A stretch of 64,000 nt of DNA, from contig NZ_CP162004.1 of assembly GCF_040822115.1 (NCBI RefSeq), positions 2,108,001 through 2,172,000 on the forward strand, read 5' to 3'. Below are positions 17,433 to 28,013 of the stretch, one piece after another. How positions within the stretch are numbered: the first letter of the stretch is position 1; each line of letters begins with the position of its first letter. The position numbers and the translations under genes were made by a program. This DNA is from Flavobacterium sp. WC2421. Lineage in GTDB: Bacteria; Bacteroidota; Bacteroidia; Flavobacteriales; Flavobacteriaceae. The notes beneath the pieces are model-generated. The model was not told the DNA's origin, ran no database searches, and saw only the letters and a program-made list of their open reading frames with translations.

Positions 17433-20219
17433 TTACCTTTTTAAACTAAAATGGCCTTTCGCTTTTCTACCATCTTCGAGTTCAATAGTAAACCAATAAT
17501 CATCTGAAGGAAGTGGGCCTCCGTTGTAATTTCCATCCCAACCAGGGCTTGAGGGATTTAATTGCTTTAACAGCTTTCCATATCTGTCAAATATAAATAT
17601 TTTTGCATTTTTATAAACACTCCCATTTAGTCCTTTTAAATTCCAGTTGTCATTTGCCCCATCTCCATTAGGTGTAAAGAAAGGTGCAGCTTCTAATACG
17701 GCAAAATTTCTTTTTACAAGGCCACATCCATTTATGTTTTCAATTATCAATTCATGAAATCCACCAGGTATATTTTTAAAATTTGGATTATCCTGAAATA
17801 CTGTAGATAATCCATTTTCAAAATGAATCATATATCTATAGTCTTCTGGATTTGTAAGTTCAACTGTAACTTGATTAATTGGAGCTAAATCTTGTACATC
17901 GATATTTTGTATTTTTGCTAAATATGACATTATTACACTGCAGGTCCTAGTTTCACTGCAACCAGATTTATTCTTTACAATAACTTTATAATCTCCTTCT
18001 TTAGTTACTGTAATCGAAGGAGTCGTTTCTCCTGTTGACCATAAAAAAGTATAATCACTTGATAAAGCTTGTGGACCTAACCCTGAATTGATTGTAATAG
18101 TTGGGTTTTCGCTTTCACAAAGAATGCTTTTTTCAAAAGTGTTTATTTTTGGTGTTGGCTCTACAATTAAATCAAATTGTCCCGTTCCATAACATCCTTC
18201 TTTGTTCTCAGCTCTAATAAATATAGTTTTTGAATTTGAAGAATATTCTTTTTCAAGTTCATTGGTGCTTAATGACGCATCTTGTTCAGTAGGGTAAAAA
18301 AACAAAAGAATATCTGGCGTTAACCCCAGCTCGTTCCTAATTGCGTCTTTTTTTTCTTCTAAATTAAATACGCCTATTCCATCTCCCTTGTCACATTCAT
18401 GCAAAGGTTCTGGAAGTATAGAATTGTTTTTATTTGCATGTAAAATTACTGTGCCAATTCTGTAACAAGATGAATTAGGTTGTGTTACTTTAAGGTATAT
18501 ATATTCGTCAGGAATAGTGTTTCTGTAGATAGGGTTGATAGAATTTAGATTGTCGACATCATTTTCTGCATCATTGATAGTGTGATAATAAAATACATCA
18601 TATTCTTTATTTCCGAAGGTGATTTTATCATTTGCAGCTTCCAAATTAAAAGTAGCAAGACCATCTAAAGGATTTGAATCTTGTGTATCACATTGAACAA
18701 GTGTATAGGGATCCGTTGAAATAATGGGACTTTCATATATTGTAATGGTCTTTTCAATAGGCTCTCTATTTTCTCCATTTATAGTTTTTATTAATGTTAC
18801 TTTATAATCACCGGGGTTTTTGTAAATATGATAAGCATCAATAGCATTTGATGTTGTACCATCCCCAAAATCCCATTGCACGGAGTCAATTTTTTCAATA
18901 GTGTTTAAAAAGAAATGAGTTGAATCTCCTAAGCAGTTAAATTCATATTCAAAAGTATATAGAAATAAGGAAGTAATAAATGGGGGTAATCCTAACTGTG
19001 ATATTCCTCCATTTAAGCTAATAGCATTTTGTAGAAAATTACAACTTGTTCCATTTAATTCTGGATTGTTTATTACGGACATTTTATCAATATATCCTCC
19101 GCCATTGGGGTAACCAACACGGTATATTTTTTCATCAATGGCTAATTGTAGCGCACCCGCTACATAATTCGAATTATTAACAATTGTATTTGTAGATGGA
19201 ATGTTTGGATTTTTTAAATCAAATTGAATTAAATTACTTCCCAAAGACATTCTTCCAGTTTGATCAAATAAGTTTACGGTAACATATAGTTTTTTTGATT
19301 TTGCCGAGAATTCAACTCCATAAGGATTGGCATTATTTAATAATGTAATACCATTACTAATTTTACCTGTTCCTGCATCAAAGTCGTATAATAAAACATT
19401 TCCTGTATTTCTTCTTACCTCTCCTTTTGGACCCAAGTCATTGGTAAGTCTTATCGCCGTATTTGCCATGGCAATTTTTTTTCCATTAGGAGAAATTTTT
19501 AAGTAACCAATAGCATTAGAGATATAGCCACTAGTGGGAACATCTAGAGGAGTAGTTGTTTGAATGGGTTTTTGATTTAGCCCTTGAGTACTAATTTTAA
19601 AGGAGTAGAAAGTGTTTTTAAAATGTGTGACTACCCATATTGAAATACCATCTAAATGTTGAACTGCAGTAATTTTTTCAGAACATTTAAATTTTACATC
19701 TTCTGCATCATTTGGATTGTAGGTAATAAGATGTATGTTTTTTTCAGTACTTATGATGTCACCCAGTCCATTATTTAATCTTAAATCTACTACTGAATAG
19801 TTTAAACCATCATTTGGAGGATCTTCATCATTTGTTAAATCATCATCCACATTATCGGGATTAGGTTGGTCTACTGTGAAAATATAATAGATATTAGGAT
19901 TTTTTGGTTTGGGAACAATTATTGCCGATTGAGTACTTGATTTATGACCAAGAAGTCCATAACCATTTGGCATTACTTGATGTGTTTTGTCGTATACAAT
20001 TGAGCCGTCAGTATAAAATAATATGTTTCCATTTTTATCTGATATACTAGCGCAGCCTTCATTTGTGACCAATTTTCCATTATTTAATGCAACTGGACTT
20101 CCTGAGTTAAAGTCTAATCCAGCATTACCTCCAAAGTACCATATTGCAGCTTCTTTTTGTGCAAATAAAGGAGTTATTAATAATGAAAAAACCAAAACAA
20201 AAAAAATATTTATTTTCAT
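17433..20219 (-). CDS. T9SS type B sorting-domain protein with beta-propeller-like region and PKD domain
   Basis: 928 residues with a signal peptide (PLFAQ). Residues 21-440 are repeats reminiscent of a beta-propeller (WYFGGNAGLDF, LFYTDGSIVYD, KISPNGKKIAMANTA). A PKD domain around 445-500 has VQWDFGDGTTSN. Further Ig-like segments follow. The last 85 residues begin FFTPNGDGANDNWNLKG and contain the IFDRYGKLLKQL and GWDGNYNGGPLPSDDYWF motifs of the gliding-motility C-terminal (type B, CHU_C) sorting domain, which sends proteins across the outer membrane by the type IX system. Last of three such genes in tandem; it has its own TACATTTG box. Partner and ligand unknown; probably a surface adhesin or glycan-interacting protein. 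Confidence 0.88.
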   Translation of the reverse strand: MKINIFFVLVFSLLITPLFAQKEAAIWYFGGNAGLDFNSGSPVALNNGKLVTNEGCASISDKNGNILFYTDGSIVYDKTHQVMPNGYGLLGHKSSTQSAIIVPKPKNPNIYYIFTVDQPNPDNVDDDLTNDEDPPNDGLNYSVVDLRLNNGLGDIISTEKNIHLITYNPNDAEDVKFKCSEKITAVQHLDGISIWVVTHFKNTFYSFKISTQGLNQKPIQTTTPLDVPTSGYISNAIGYLKISPNGKKIAMANTAIRLTNDLGPKGEVRRNTGNVLLYDFDAGTGKISNGITLLNNANPYGVEFSAKSKKLYVTVNLFDQTGRMSLGSNLIQFDLKNPNIPSTNTIVNNSNYVAGALQLAIDEKIYRVGYPNGGGYIDKMSVINNPELNGTSCNFLQNAISLNGGISQLGLPPFITSLFLYTFEYEFNCLGDSTHFFLNTIEKIDSVQWDFGDGTTSNAIDAYHIYKNPGDYKVTLIKTINGENREPIEKTITIYESPIISTDPYTLVQCDTQDSNPLDGLATFNLEAANDKITFGNKEYDVFYYHTINDAENDVDNLNSINPIYRNTIPDEYIYLKVTQPNSSCYRIGTVILHANKNNSILPEPLHECDKGDGIGVFNLEEKKDAIRNELGLTPDILLFFYPTEQDASLSTNELEKEYSSNSKTIFIRAENKEGCYGTGQFDLIVEPTPKINTFEKSILCESENPTITINSGLGPQALSSDYTFLWSTGETTPSITVTKEGDYKVIVKNKSGCSETRTCSVIMSYLAKIQNIDVQDLAPINQVTVELTNPEDYRYMIHFENGLSTVFQDNPNFKNIPGGFHELIIENINGCGLVKRNFAVLEAAPFFTPNGDGANDNWNLKGLNGSVYKNAKIFIFDRYGKLLKQLNPSSPGWDGNYNGGPLPSDDYWFTIELEDGRKAKGHFSLKR

Positions 20220-20236
20220 GACCTATCTGAATATAT

Positions 20237-20244
20237 CAAATGTA
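20237..20244 (-). promoter_or_regulatory. Promoter -7 box of the 928-residue secreted protein
   Basis: TACATTTG on the minus strand, 17 bp before the ATG. A CTG 19 bp upstream is a weak -33. The 95-bp spacer here is the longest gap in the three-gene series. Confidence 0.5.
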
Positions 20245-20314
20245 CTAATTTTCAGAATTATAACAGAATTATAACAAAACAATTAAAATTTAATATTTAA
20301 AATAATTGAGCTTC

Positions 20315-23300
20315 TTATCTTTTGATACTAAAATGTCCTTTTACCTCTCTACTGTCTTCTAGTTTTATTGTATACCAGTAATCATCGGCAGGTAATGGTA
20401 GTCCATTAAAAGTTCCATCCCAACCTATACTATTGGGATTTAATTGTTTGAGAAGTTTTCCATAACGATCAAAGATGTAAATTATTGATTTTGAATTGAG
20501 ATTAGTATTTACGCCTTTTAAATTCCAATAGTCGTTAAATCCATCGCCATTAGGTGTGAAAAATTTGGGAACCCCTATAACAGCAATCGTTTTTTGGATG
20601 ATGCCACATCCATTGGTGTCATTTATAAATACTTCGTGAATCCCTGCTGAAACATTGTCAAAGAAATTAGAGGACTGGAAGGGGCCAGAAATGGCATCTA
20701 AACTATATTCATAATTCCCTTGTCCAGTAGCGTTCACTGTAATAGTATTGTTTTCAACTAAGTCTAAAACTAATATTGTTTCAATATGTGCTACATCAGA
20801 AGCAGTTACATTAATGGTCCTAATTCTGCTACAACCTGAGGCATTAGTAACCGTAACTGAATAATTTCCTGTTGCATTCACATCTAATGTATATGCCGTA
20901 TTTTCTGCTAGAACTTGATTGTCCTTCGACCAAACATAAGTGTAGTTTTCTGTTGGCGAACTATCATGAACTCCAGCATTTAATTTTACAAAAAAGGAAG
21001 CGAGATTCGAACACACTAATGCATCATCGGTATGATCCTCATTTGTATTTATATTAGGTTTTGCATTTACTTTAAGTTTTATATGTGGTCCAAGCCCATA
21101 ACAAGAGTTGTCTAATGTACTTTCTACTCGGACCCAAATTTCTTGGAAGTAAGGTGAATTTGTATTTCTGTAAGTAGTTGTGTTCGTTATTTCATTTAAT
21201 TCAGATAAAGCATCCAATTCATTGTTGTAATATTTTATAGCATATAATGTACTTGGGGAAGGTAGAATTGCTTTAATATCTAAAGTGGTGGAACTAAAAT
21301 CAAATGTACTTACCCCATCCATATCATCATGAGTGGAATCTATATAGTCGTCACAAGTTTCATAGGTGCGACTAAAAGTTGTTGGAATTTGTGTTGATGA
21401 CACAACTAAATTTAACTGAGATATACTAAAACATCCATTTGCATTTTCTACTCGGGTCCAAATAGTATTTGTTTTACTTTTGTAATTAATAGGATTAACA
21501 ATTTGAACGAATTGATTTTTTGCTTTTGCTCCATCAAAAGTGGTATAATAAGTGAAAATTTCTTTGGATGAATTAGTAGAAATGGAACTATTTTGTTCAG
21601 TAATATTAAAAGTTGAAAAACCATCTAAATCATCATCACATTGTATTAATTCAATAGGTGTTACCACTATTGGTAGGGGGTAAACAGTAAGAATTGCTGC
21701 GTTAGAAATAAGTCCACAGGAATTTCCAACTTTACTTAAAAGTACTCTATAGTGATAACCATTCATATTATTAGTTACGCTTTTTATTATTATTTGATCT
21801 GTAGTTACTCCTGAATAAGTTGGACCATTAACAATATCATTCCAAGCAGTTCCATCTATTGATACCTGCCATTGATAGGCAGTTACGGCATTAGTTTGGA
21901 TAGTAAATGAAGTTGCTTGTAATTCGCATTCTGATTGACTTTTGGGTTGTTCAGTGATACTAATAGGTGCTGCTACGAGGTAATTACTGTTAGGGAGCAT
22001 ATAACCATTAATTCGGCTAGTAACGATTCCAAAAGCATTAATTGTAACTGGATTATTTCCTAAAACGCCGTCATTATTGTTATCTGTAAAACCTGCTTCA
22101 GTAACATCAAAACAAGAATCATTATCACTGTCTAAATCTATATAATTAAAGCTACCGTCATTATCCGTATCTTCAATAGGTTTTTTTAAAATGCCACTGT
22201 CGGGAGTTGTTTCAAGATTGTCATAAAGGCCATTATTTCCAAAAGAGGAAGGCGGTCCATCGATTATTCCATCATTATTCGTGTCCGGAGCGCTACTTCC
22301 AGATTCAACCAAATCATAAATTCCATCATTATCACTATCTAAGTCGATGATATCGTATTTTTTTATAATAGAATCAAAGAGATCATTATCAGTGTTGATT
22401 TTGTTTATTCCTGGTTCAAAGGCATTATCTAATCCATTATTGTTGTCATCAATTCCGGAATAAATTTTAAATCCTTTTCCTTGTGCTTCAATAGTATCAG
22501 GAATTCCATCATTGTCACTATCTAAATCTAATAAATCTGGAATTCCATCTGAATCCGTATCATAGGTTTCAGTATGAGTAATCATAAATGTCGCTTTATT
22601 TATGTTGGTTTCGGATAAATTATTATGAATTAAAGTAATTGAATTTGTAAGGTAGGTCGAAAATGTAAAGCTGCCAGTTCCAGGAAGCAATGGAGTAGTG
22701 CTCTTTAATCTAAATCTTATTTCAAATGAGGAAAATGTAGTAATGCCACTTTCGTAAATGCCGTCGAAGTTAGTGTCTACTAATAATTGATTTTGAGGAT
22801 CACTCAAAGTAATAGTCTTGTCCGAAGGCACGCGTAATATAAAATCACCCTCAGAATTTAAATACTCAGAAATAGCTGTCGCTTGCGACGGACTATCTTG
22901 TGTAATATAATTTATTGAAAGGCTTTGAGGCGTCGTTAAATTAATGGTATAAGATGTGTTATTTGCTTTTCCAGCAGGAACTTCTGATACAAAACCATAA
23001 ATAGGTTTGCCTATTATTGTACCATTGCCACTGATTACAGCATTAAAATCGGTGCTAGTAGTTGGATTAGATTGGTTAATAAGAGAGACGTAAGCTTCAT
23101 CACTATTCAATATCCCGTCGTTATCAAGATCAATATCAATGTTGTTATTTACCGTGTCATTATCAGTATCTAACGGACAGTCGCTAACTGGAATTTTATC
23201 TGATTCTAAAGTTGTGCCACAAGAAGCAATAGTTGCTTTAACATGGTAATATCCAGGTTCTTTTGGAAATAATACGTTTGTAGTTGCACTAGGAATTGCT

Positions 23301-24799
23301 ACATTGTTATAATACCATTGGAAAGTATCAAAACCTGTAATTTCGCTTACGAAAAGACGTGTATTTGAGACACAACCAGTCTGGGCAATATTTATTTTGT
23401 CAAAAGTTATTTGTGGTTTAAAAGTAAATCCAGAATAAAAACCGCCATAAGTCGCCGCTCCATCTGAACCGTAGGAAGCAAGATATAATTGTCCCGAAGA
23501 ATAAGCAGATACGTTACCAGAAAGTCCCGTTATCGTATAGGTTTCATAATTTGAATTTCCTGTGACTAATTTTGGTCCATCCACTGTAGCAGGTAAATCA
23601 GATAGCGAGAACGGTGTTCCATTGATTGCAAATGTTAGTGTTGCATTTTTCTCGGTAACGATTGTTACACGACCCGTAAATGTTCTGGAACCTATCTGGT
23701 TTAGATTAGGAATATTGTCAATTAACTTTGGAGTTTCACAACTTAATGGAGGGACGAAAAATAATTCTTGATTGGCTTGGTCGCTTCTAGAATTATCGCC
23801 AACACTTTGATAGATAAAAGTGTTTTTTGAAGTTCTAATATACAAATTACCAGCTACACTATAATTTGATCCATTCAAAGCAATGTATTCGCCAGCATTT
23901 AAAACTTTCGATGGACTTAAATTATCATTTAAATATATTTCGGTATTGTCTTCATTTGCGACAATAAGAACTCTTTCGACTAAATTTTGTCCTGTACTCT
24001 TTATTAATATATAATCCTTACCAGTTCTTTCCGCAGAAACAATCTGATCAAAACCTAAGTCGACATTTTGGAGTATATCACCATTTGTTCCAGCGTAAGA
24101 TCCACAATTTACTGCAATAGGTTTATCTGAACTCACTAGTGAACCTATTAAGCCATCTCTGTTGGCATTGTTAGGTCCTTTAACAGCCAAAACATAACTT
24201 TCGCCACTATTTAGTGTAATATTTGCGGGAGTTGCTCCACCACCATTATTTATTAAAGAAACGCCTGTTTTAATTCCGCTAAATTTTATTAGTGTATTGT
24301 TCTCTGTAGCTAAGATTGATATGAAAGTAAGATGATTTACACTTAGACTACTAATATCTGTGTTTGTAAACGCACCAATCCGAAACTGAGTTCCTAAAGC
24401 GGCTAATCCTTTGGAAACTAATGCTCCTGCCTGATTACCATTTCCGGCTATTACCCTAACGGTTACATATACAACGTCCTCGGCTTCTATAACATATCCT
24501 TTGTTGTTTAAAACAGTACTTATTAAACTTTCTTTTACGTGAAGTTGAGTGTCATTTCCATAACCAACATTAAAAATATAGGGGCTACTTTGTGATACAA
24601 TTCCTGTTACTATTGTTCCTCCTAGTTGAATTATTTTGAAATTTATGGGTGTAGTACTTGGAGTTGAGATATAAATATATTGCTCTTCGGCAGCAACATT
24701 ACTTGAACCACTTAAAGGTGGTATGTAGTGGGTTTTGCTAAATTGTGCAAAACAGTTTATGGATAAGAATAAAAAGAAAAGAGCAGTTATCTTTTTCAT
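20315..24799 (-). CDS. Giant T9SS type B sorting-domain protein with IgGFc-binding-like N-terminus and thrombospondin-type-3 repeats
   Basis: 1494 residues, signal peptide ending NCFAQ. The first 450 residues (YIPPLSGSSNVAAEEQYIYI, YVTVRVIAGNGNQAG, FVPPLSC) resemble the IgGFc-binding N-terminal fold found in Bacteroidota surface proteins. From about 540 to 940 there are clusters of DxDxDGxxD calcium-binding thrombospondin-type-3 repeats (DLDNDGI, DTDSDGIPDLLDLDSDNDG). Several Ig-like segments follow. The C-terminal 85 residues (FFTPNGDGFNDYWNLKG to HFSIKR) are a type B T9SS sorting domain, nearly identical in sequence to those of both neighbours. Calcium-stabilised adhesin is the likely role (inference). 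It starts 23 bp after the upstream secreted-protein gene. Confidence 0.87.
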   Translation of the reverse strand: MKKITALFFLFLSINCFAQFSKTHYIPPLSGSSNVAAEEQYIYISTPSTTPINFKIIQLGGTIVTGIVSQSSPYIFNVGYGNDTQLHVKESLISTVLNNKGYVIEAEDVVYVTVRVIAGNGNQAGALVSKGLAALGTQFRIGAFTNTDISSLSVNHLTFISILATENNTLIKFSGIKTGVSLINNGGGATPANITLNSGESYVLAVKGPNNANRDGLIGSLVSSDKPIAVNCGSYAGTNGDILQNVDLGFDQIVSAERTGKDYILIKSTGQNLVERVLIVANEDNTEIYLNDNLSPSKVLNAGEYIALNGSNYSVAGNLYIRTSKNTFIYQSVGDNSRSDQANQELFFVPPLSCETPKLIDNIPNLNQIGSRTFTGRVTIVTEKNATLTFAINGTPFSLSDLPATVDGPKLVTGNSNYETYTITGLSGNVSAYSSGQLYLASYGSDGAATYGGFYSGFTFKPQITFDKINIAQTGCVSNTRLFVSEITGFDTFQWYYNNVAIPSATTNVLFPKEPGYYHVKATIASCGTTLESDKIPVSDCPLDTDNDTVNNNIDIDLDNDGILNSDEAYVSLINQSNPTTSTDFNAVISGNGTIIGKPIYGFVSEVPAGKANNTSYTINLTTPQSLSINYITQDSPSQATAISEYLNSEGDFILRVPSDKTITLSDPQNQLLVDTNFDGIYESGITTFSSFEIRFRLKSTTPLLPGTGSFTFSTYLTNSITLIHNNLSETNINKATFMITHTETYDTDSDGIPDLLDLDSDNDGIPDTIEAQGKGFKIYSGIDDNNNGLDNAFEPGINKINTDNDLFDSIIKKYDIIDLDSDNDGIYDLVESGSSAPDTNNDGIIDGPPSSFGNNGLYDNLETTPDSGILKKPIEDTDNDGSFNYIDLDSDNDSCFDVTEAGFTDNNNDGVLGNNPVTINAFGIVTSRINGYMLPNSNYLVAAPISITEQPKSQSECELQATSFTIQTNAVTAYQWQVSIDGTAWNDIVNGPTYSGVTTDQIIIKSVTNNMNGYHYRVLLSKVGNSCGLISNAAILTVYPLPIVVTPIELIQCDDDLDGFSTFNITEQNSSISTNSSKEIFTYYTTFDGAKAKNQFVQIVNPINYKSKTNTIWTRVENANGCFSISQLNLVVSSTQIPTTFSRTYETCDDYIDSTHDDMDGVSTFDFSSTTLDIKAILPSPSTLYAIKYYNNELDALSELNEITNTTTYRNTNSPYFQEIWVRVESTLDNSCYGLGPHIKLKVNAKPNINTNEDHTDDALVCSNLASFFVKLNAGVHDSSPTENYTYVWSKDNQVLAENTAYTLDVNATGNYSVTVTNASGCSRIRTINVTASDVAHIETILVLDLVENNTITVNATGQGNYEYSLDAISGPFQSSNFFDNVSAGIHEVFINDTNGCGIIQKTIAVIGVPKFFTPNGDGFNDYWNLKGVNTNLNSKSIIYIFDRYGKLLKQLNPNSIGWDGTFNGLPLPADDYWYTIKLEDSREVKGHFSIKR

Positions 24800-24822
24800 T
24801 TGCTAAAAATATAAAAAAGATA

Positions 24823-27156
24823 TTATCTTTTTAACGAAAAATGCCCTTTAATCATTTTCCCATCGGCAAAGGTTAATTGAAACCAATAATCGTCTGCAGG
24901 TAATTCGTACCCATTGAAAGTACCATTCCATCCTGTACTTTTTGACCCCAACTCTTTTAATAATTTACCATAACGATCAAATATTGTCAAAGTAGATTTT
25001 GATAATAAATCAAGATTTTTAATGTTCCATAAATCATTAAATCCATCCCCATTAGGAGTGAAATAACGAGGATAATCTAAAACATATAGGAGAAATGGAT
25101 TTGATAAACCACATCCGTTTTTGTCACGTGCATAGGCTAAATAATTACCAGAAGCTATTCCATTAAAAATGGGGTTATCTTGAAAATAAGACCCATCTAA
25201 TGAAAACTCATAATTTCCTGTACCAGTATATTCCAGTTCAACTGAATTTTCATTCCCTGCAAAATCATTTATTGTTGCTCCAGTTATTGTTGCTATACCA
25301 GAGGCTGTGATGTGGAAGTTCTTTGTTGCCTCACAACCATTTGTATCAGTAACGACTACTGAATAATCTCCTGCCGTATTGACCAAAATAGAATTTGAAG
25401 TTGCGCCTGTATTCCATAAATAACTGGAATATATGTTGTTTACAGCTATAGTAAGAGCACTTCCTTCGCATAAAGGAATGTTTTCATCTTCAAAGTTTGG
25501 AGGATTAAATGTATTTATAAAAAGTGTAATTTGAGTAATCGCATAACAATCAGATCCGTTAAGTACTCTTACAAATAGAGTTTGTTGGTAGGGAATCGTA
25601 TTTTTGAATAAGAAAGGTAATTCGTTTTTTTCAAGATATGCATCTGTTGGGTTTGAATAAAAAGTAACAAAAATATTATTTCCTATACCTGAAAATTGAC
25701 CAGAAGTCGCTACAGCCATTAAATCAAATTGATGTATTCCATCACTGACTACATCATCATCACAAACTGTTACTGGATCTAGTGGAGCTATAGTTTTATT
25801 CGAAATGGATAGTGTCAATTCTGCGGAGTTAGAACAGCCATAATTGTCCGAAACTTTGGCAATTACAATTTGATTATTTGCTTTGTTCGTATAATTAGTT
25901 GGATTTATAATTTGATTTTGATTGTTTTGAGCATCAAAACTATTTTCGTAAAAAAACATTTGTTTTAGATTACTATTATTGTTTTTTATGATTGCTTCAG
26001 CTTTTGTTAAATTAAAAATGGCTATTCCATCTCCATTTTCATCACATTGAAATAAAGAGGTATTTTTTAATACAATTTCGGGTGTGTATTCAACTTTTAG
26101 TTCACTTGTAGCTATACATATTGTAGGACTTAAAATGACTTCGACTTTGTAGGTTCCTGCATCTTTAACGGTATAAGAAGGGCTAATTTCTCCTATTAAT
26201 AAGACATTGTTTTTATACCATTTATATATATAACTGGCAGGAAGTTTAGTGTCAATTACATAATTTTCACCAAAACAAATTCCATTATTAGTTGCTAATA
26301 ACCGATCGGCTCCTAATTCTACTTTGGTTGTAAAACTTCCTGCTTGTAGAAAAACTGCCGAATCATAATACTCAAATTCATCATCAGCAAGTACTAATTT
26401 AATATGATATGAATTTCCCGCAACAACATTAGTTTGTGCATTTAATACAACCGTTTGTCCACTATAATTAATAGGGCTTGTATTTGCTGGGCTTGTATTT
26501 ATTTGTCCAAAATAAGATTCGTTTTTTGCTGCACAGCCTGATGTACTTCCAGTAGTATTAGTAAAACTGATAGTAGGATGAACATTTTCAGAGGAAACAG
26601 GAGTAATGTTATCGGGTAAAACAGCTAAATTTTTATAAACACCTGTTGGTCCATTTTCTTTAATTAAAAAAGCAAAACCATCTGAAAACCGACAAGGGAA
26701 ATCATCTTGATATTCATTTGAAGCAAAAATATAATTGAAATTAACAAAATTGGTTAAGGGCGTAAAATCAAATTCTAATACTGTTGCATTTATGGACTTA
26801 ATTCCTAAGGCTTGATCTAAATCGGTATCTCCTTTCCAAGACGAACTTCCGCCACCTTGATTTCGTATAAAGGGACCAACTGAATTAGTGCTACTCCAAG
26901 TACTTAATAATACTCCTTCGGTAAAAGGAAAGTTACTTGTTCCTGAATTAAAATAACTATAACTATTTTTTATTCCAGAAAAAGTATCCCCAGTTACACT
27001 AGGATTAGAGGTGTTAGCGCAAGGACTTTTATTTGTTAATAAATCAACCAAGTTTTGTGCTGTGTAGCTATCATTTACAGTAATATATTGAGCCTTTCCT
27101 ATTGTAGTGCAAAAGGAAAAAAGGATACAAAGTGAAATTGTTTTTAAACATCTCAT
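24823..27156 (-). CDS. T9SS type B sorting-domain protein with choice-of-anchor L domain
   Basis: 777 residues with a signal peptide (TTIGKAQ). Residues 23-275 match the choice-of-anchor L domain pattern: NDSYTAQNLV at the start, then FTEGVLLSTW, EFDFTPLTNFVNFNYIFASN and LADDEFEYYDSAVF. Ig-like repeats with a recurring FQCDENGDGIAIFNLT-type motif fill 275-690, shared with the two downstream proteins. The type B sorting domain follows (FTPNGDGFNDLWNIK to GHFSLKR). It begins 15 bp after the ABC permease stop, so the exporter and the secreted proteins may share a transcript. Confidence 0.88.
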   Translation of the reverse strand: MRCLKTISLCILFSFCTTIGKAQYITVNDSYTAQNLVDLLTNKSPCANTSNPSVTGDTFSGIKNSYSYFNSGTSNFPFTEGVLLSTWSSTNSVGPFIRNQGGGSSSWKGDTDLDQALGIKSINATVLEFDFTPLTNFVNFNYIFASNEYQDDFPCRFSDGFAFLIKENGPTGVYKNLAVLPDNITPVSSENVHPTISFTNTTGSTSGCAAKNESYFGQINTSPANTSPINYSGQTVVLNAQTNVVAGNSYHIKLVLADDEFEYYDSAVFLQAGSFTTKVELGADRLLATNNGICFGENYVIDTKLPASYIYKWYKNNVLLIGEISPSYTVKDAGTYKVEVILSPTICIATSELKVEYTPEIVLKNTSLFQCDENGDGIAIFNLTKAEAIIKNNNSNLKQMFFYENSFDAQNNQNQIINPTNYTNKANNQIVIAKVSDNYGCSNSAELTLSISNKTIAPLDPVTVCDDDVVSDGIHQFDLMAVATSGQFSGIGNNIFVTFYSNPTDAYLEKNELPFLFKNTIPYQQTLFVRVLNGSDCYAITQITLFINTFNPPNFEDENIPLCEGSALTIAVNNIYSSYLWNTGATSNSILVNTAGDYSVVVTDTNGCEATKNFHITASGIATITGATINDFAGNENSVELEYTGTGNYEFSLDGSYFQDNPIFNGIASGNYLAYARDKNGCGLSNPFLLYVLDYPRYFTPNGDGFNDLWNIKNLDLLSKSTLTIFDRYGKLLKELGSKSTGWNGTFNGYELPADDYWFQLTFADGKMIKGHFSLKR

Positions 27157-27171
27157 AGCCTTGTAAAGGTA

Positions 27172-28008
27172 CTACAAATCTCTGTTTTTTAATAATCTAT
27201 AAGATAATAACATAAAAAGTAATGACCAAGTTAGTACAATTAGTATAGCGCTAAAGTGTACACTATAATCTATTGTGCTATTAACTCCAATTTGCGTCCC
27301 AATATTTTTTATGACCGATAGCCTTCTAAAGGGCATAACAATTAAATTAGACATAGATTCTAAAGGGAAAAATTGTGTTATAGAATCGGCGGTATCACTA
27401 TCTGGAAATATTTTAAAAGTTAAAATTCCTTTCGTAATCCATTCCCCTATTGTCCAAACTAAAAGAAAACCTAATGCAAAAGCGGAGCGTTTAACGAGTA
27501 TCCCCAAAAACAAACAAAAGGAGAAAAACCCAACTAATTTCACGAAAAATGCCACTAGATATTCTAAATCACTAAATACGATACTTATTTCTGTATAAGA
27601 TGAAAAGCTGTACCCTAATAATAAACTCATCAAGAAAACAAAAACAGTTGAAACCAATGCAAATAGAAGTACAGTCAAGAATTTAGAAATGATTAATTCT
27701 TTTTTACTCATTCCGTCAATCAAGTTTTGTTTTAACGTACCATAGCTGTATTCATTTGCCATCATTGAAACAATAACAATAGCTAAAAAGAATTTTAACC
27801 AAGCAGCTATATAGGTATTGAAATGCCATATAATTGGAAAGTTAAAAATCCCCATTTCGGCAAGATCTAACTTAAAAAATCCAATATCAAATTTTATTGA
27901 TGCTATTAATGCAATAAAGGAAAGAAGAATGAAATAAGTAAGTGTAAGTATTCTACTGGCTTTATTCATCCAGATTTTTTGTAATTCTATAGATAGTAAT
28001 CGTTTCAT
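27172..28008 (-). CDS. ABC-2-type transporter permease
   Basis: 278 residues with six predicted membrane segments (about 18-37, 63-83, 108-132, 148-168, 177-193, 250-270), the layout of ABC-2 family permeases. The N-terminus MKRLLSIELQKIWMNKASR is the usual cytosolic lead. It starts 5 bp after the stop of the ATPase gene at 28014, so they form one transporter. Substrate not deducible; members of this group include bacteriocin-immunity and lipid exporters. It differs in length and setting from the gliding exporter permease GldF. Confidence 0.85.
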   Translation of the reverse strand: MKRLLSIELQKIWMNKASRILTLTYFILLSFIALIASIKFDIGFFKLDLAEMGIFNFPIIWHFNTYIAAWLKFFLAIVIVSMMANEYSYGTLKQNLIDGMSKKELIISKFLTVLLFALVSTVFVFLMSLLLGYSFSSYTEISIVFSDLEYLVAFFVKLVGFFSFCLFLGILVKRSAFALGFLLVWTIGEWITKGILTFKIFPDSDTADSITQFFPLESMSNLIVMPFRRLSVIKNIGTQIGVNSTIDYSVHFSAILIVLTWSLLFMLLSYRLLKNRDL

Positions 28009-28013
28009 AGCGG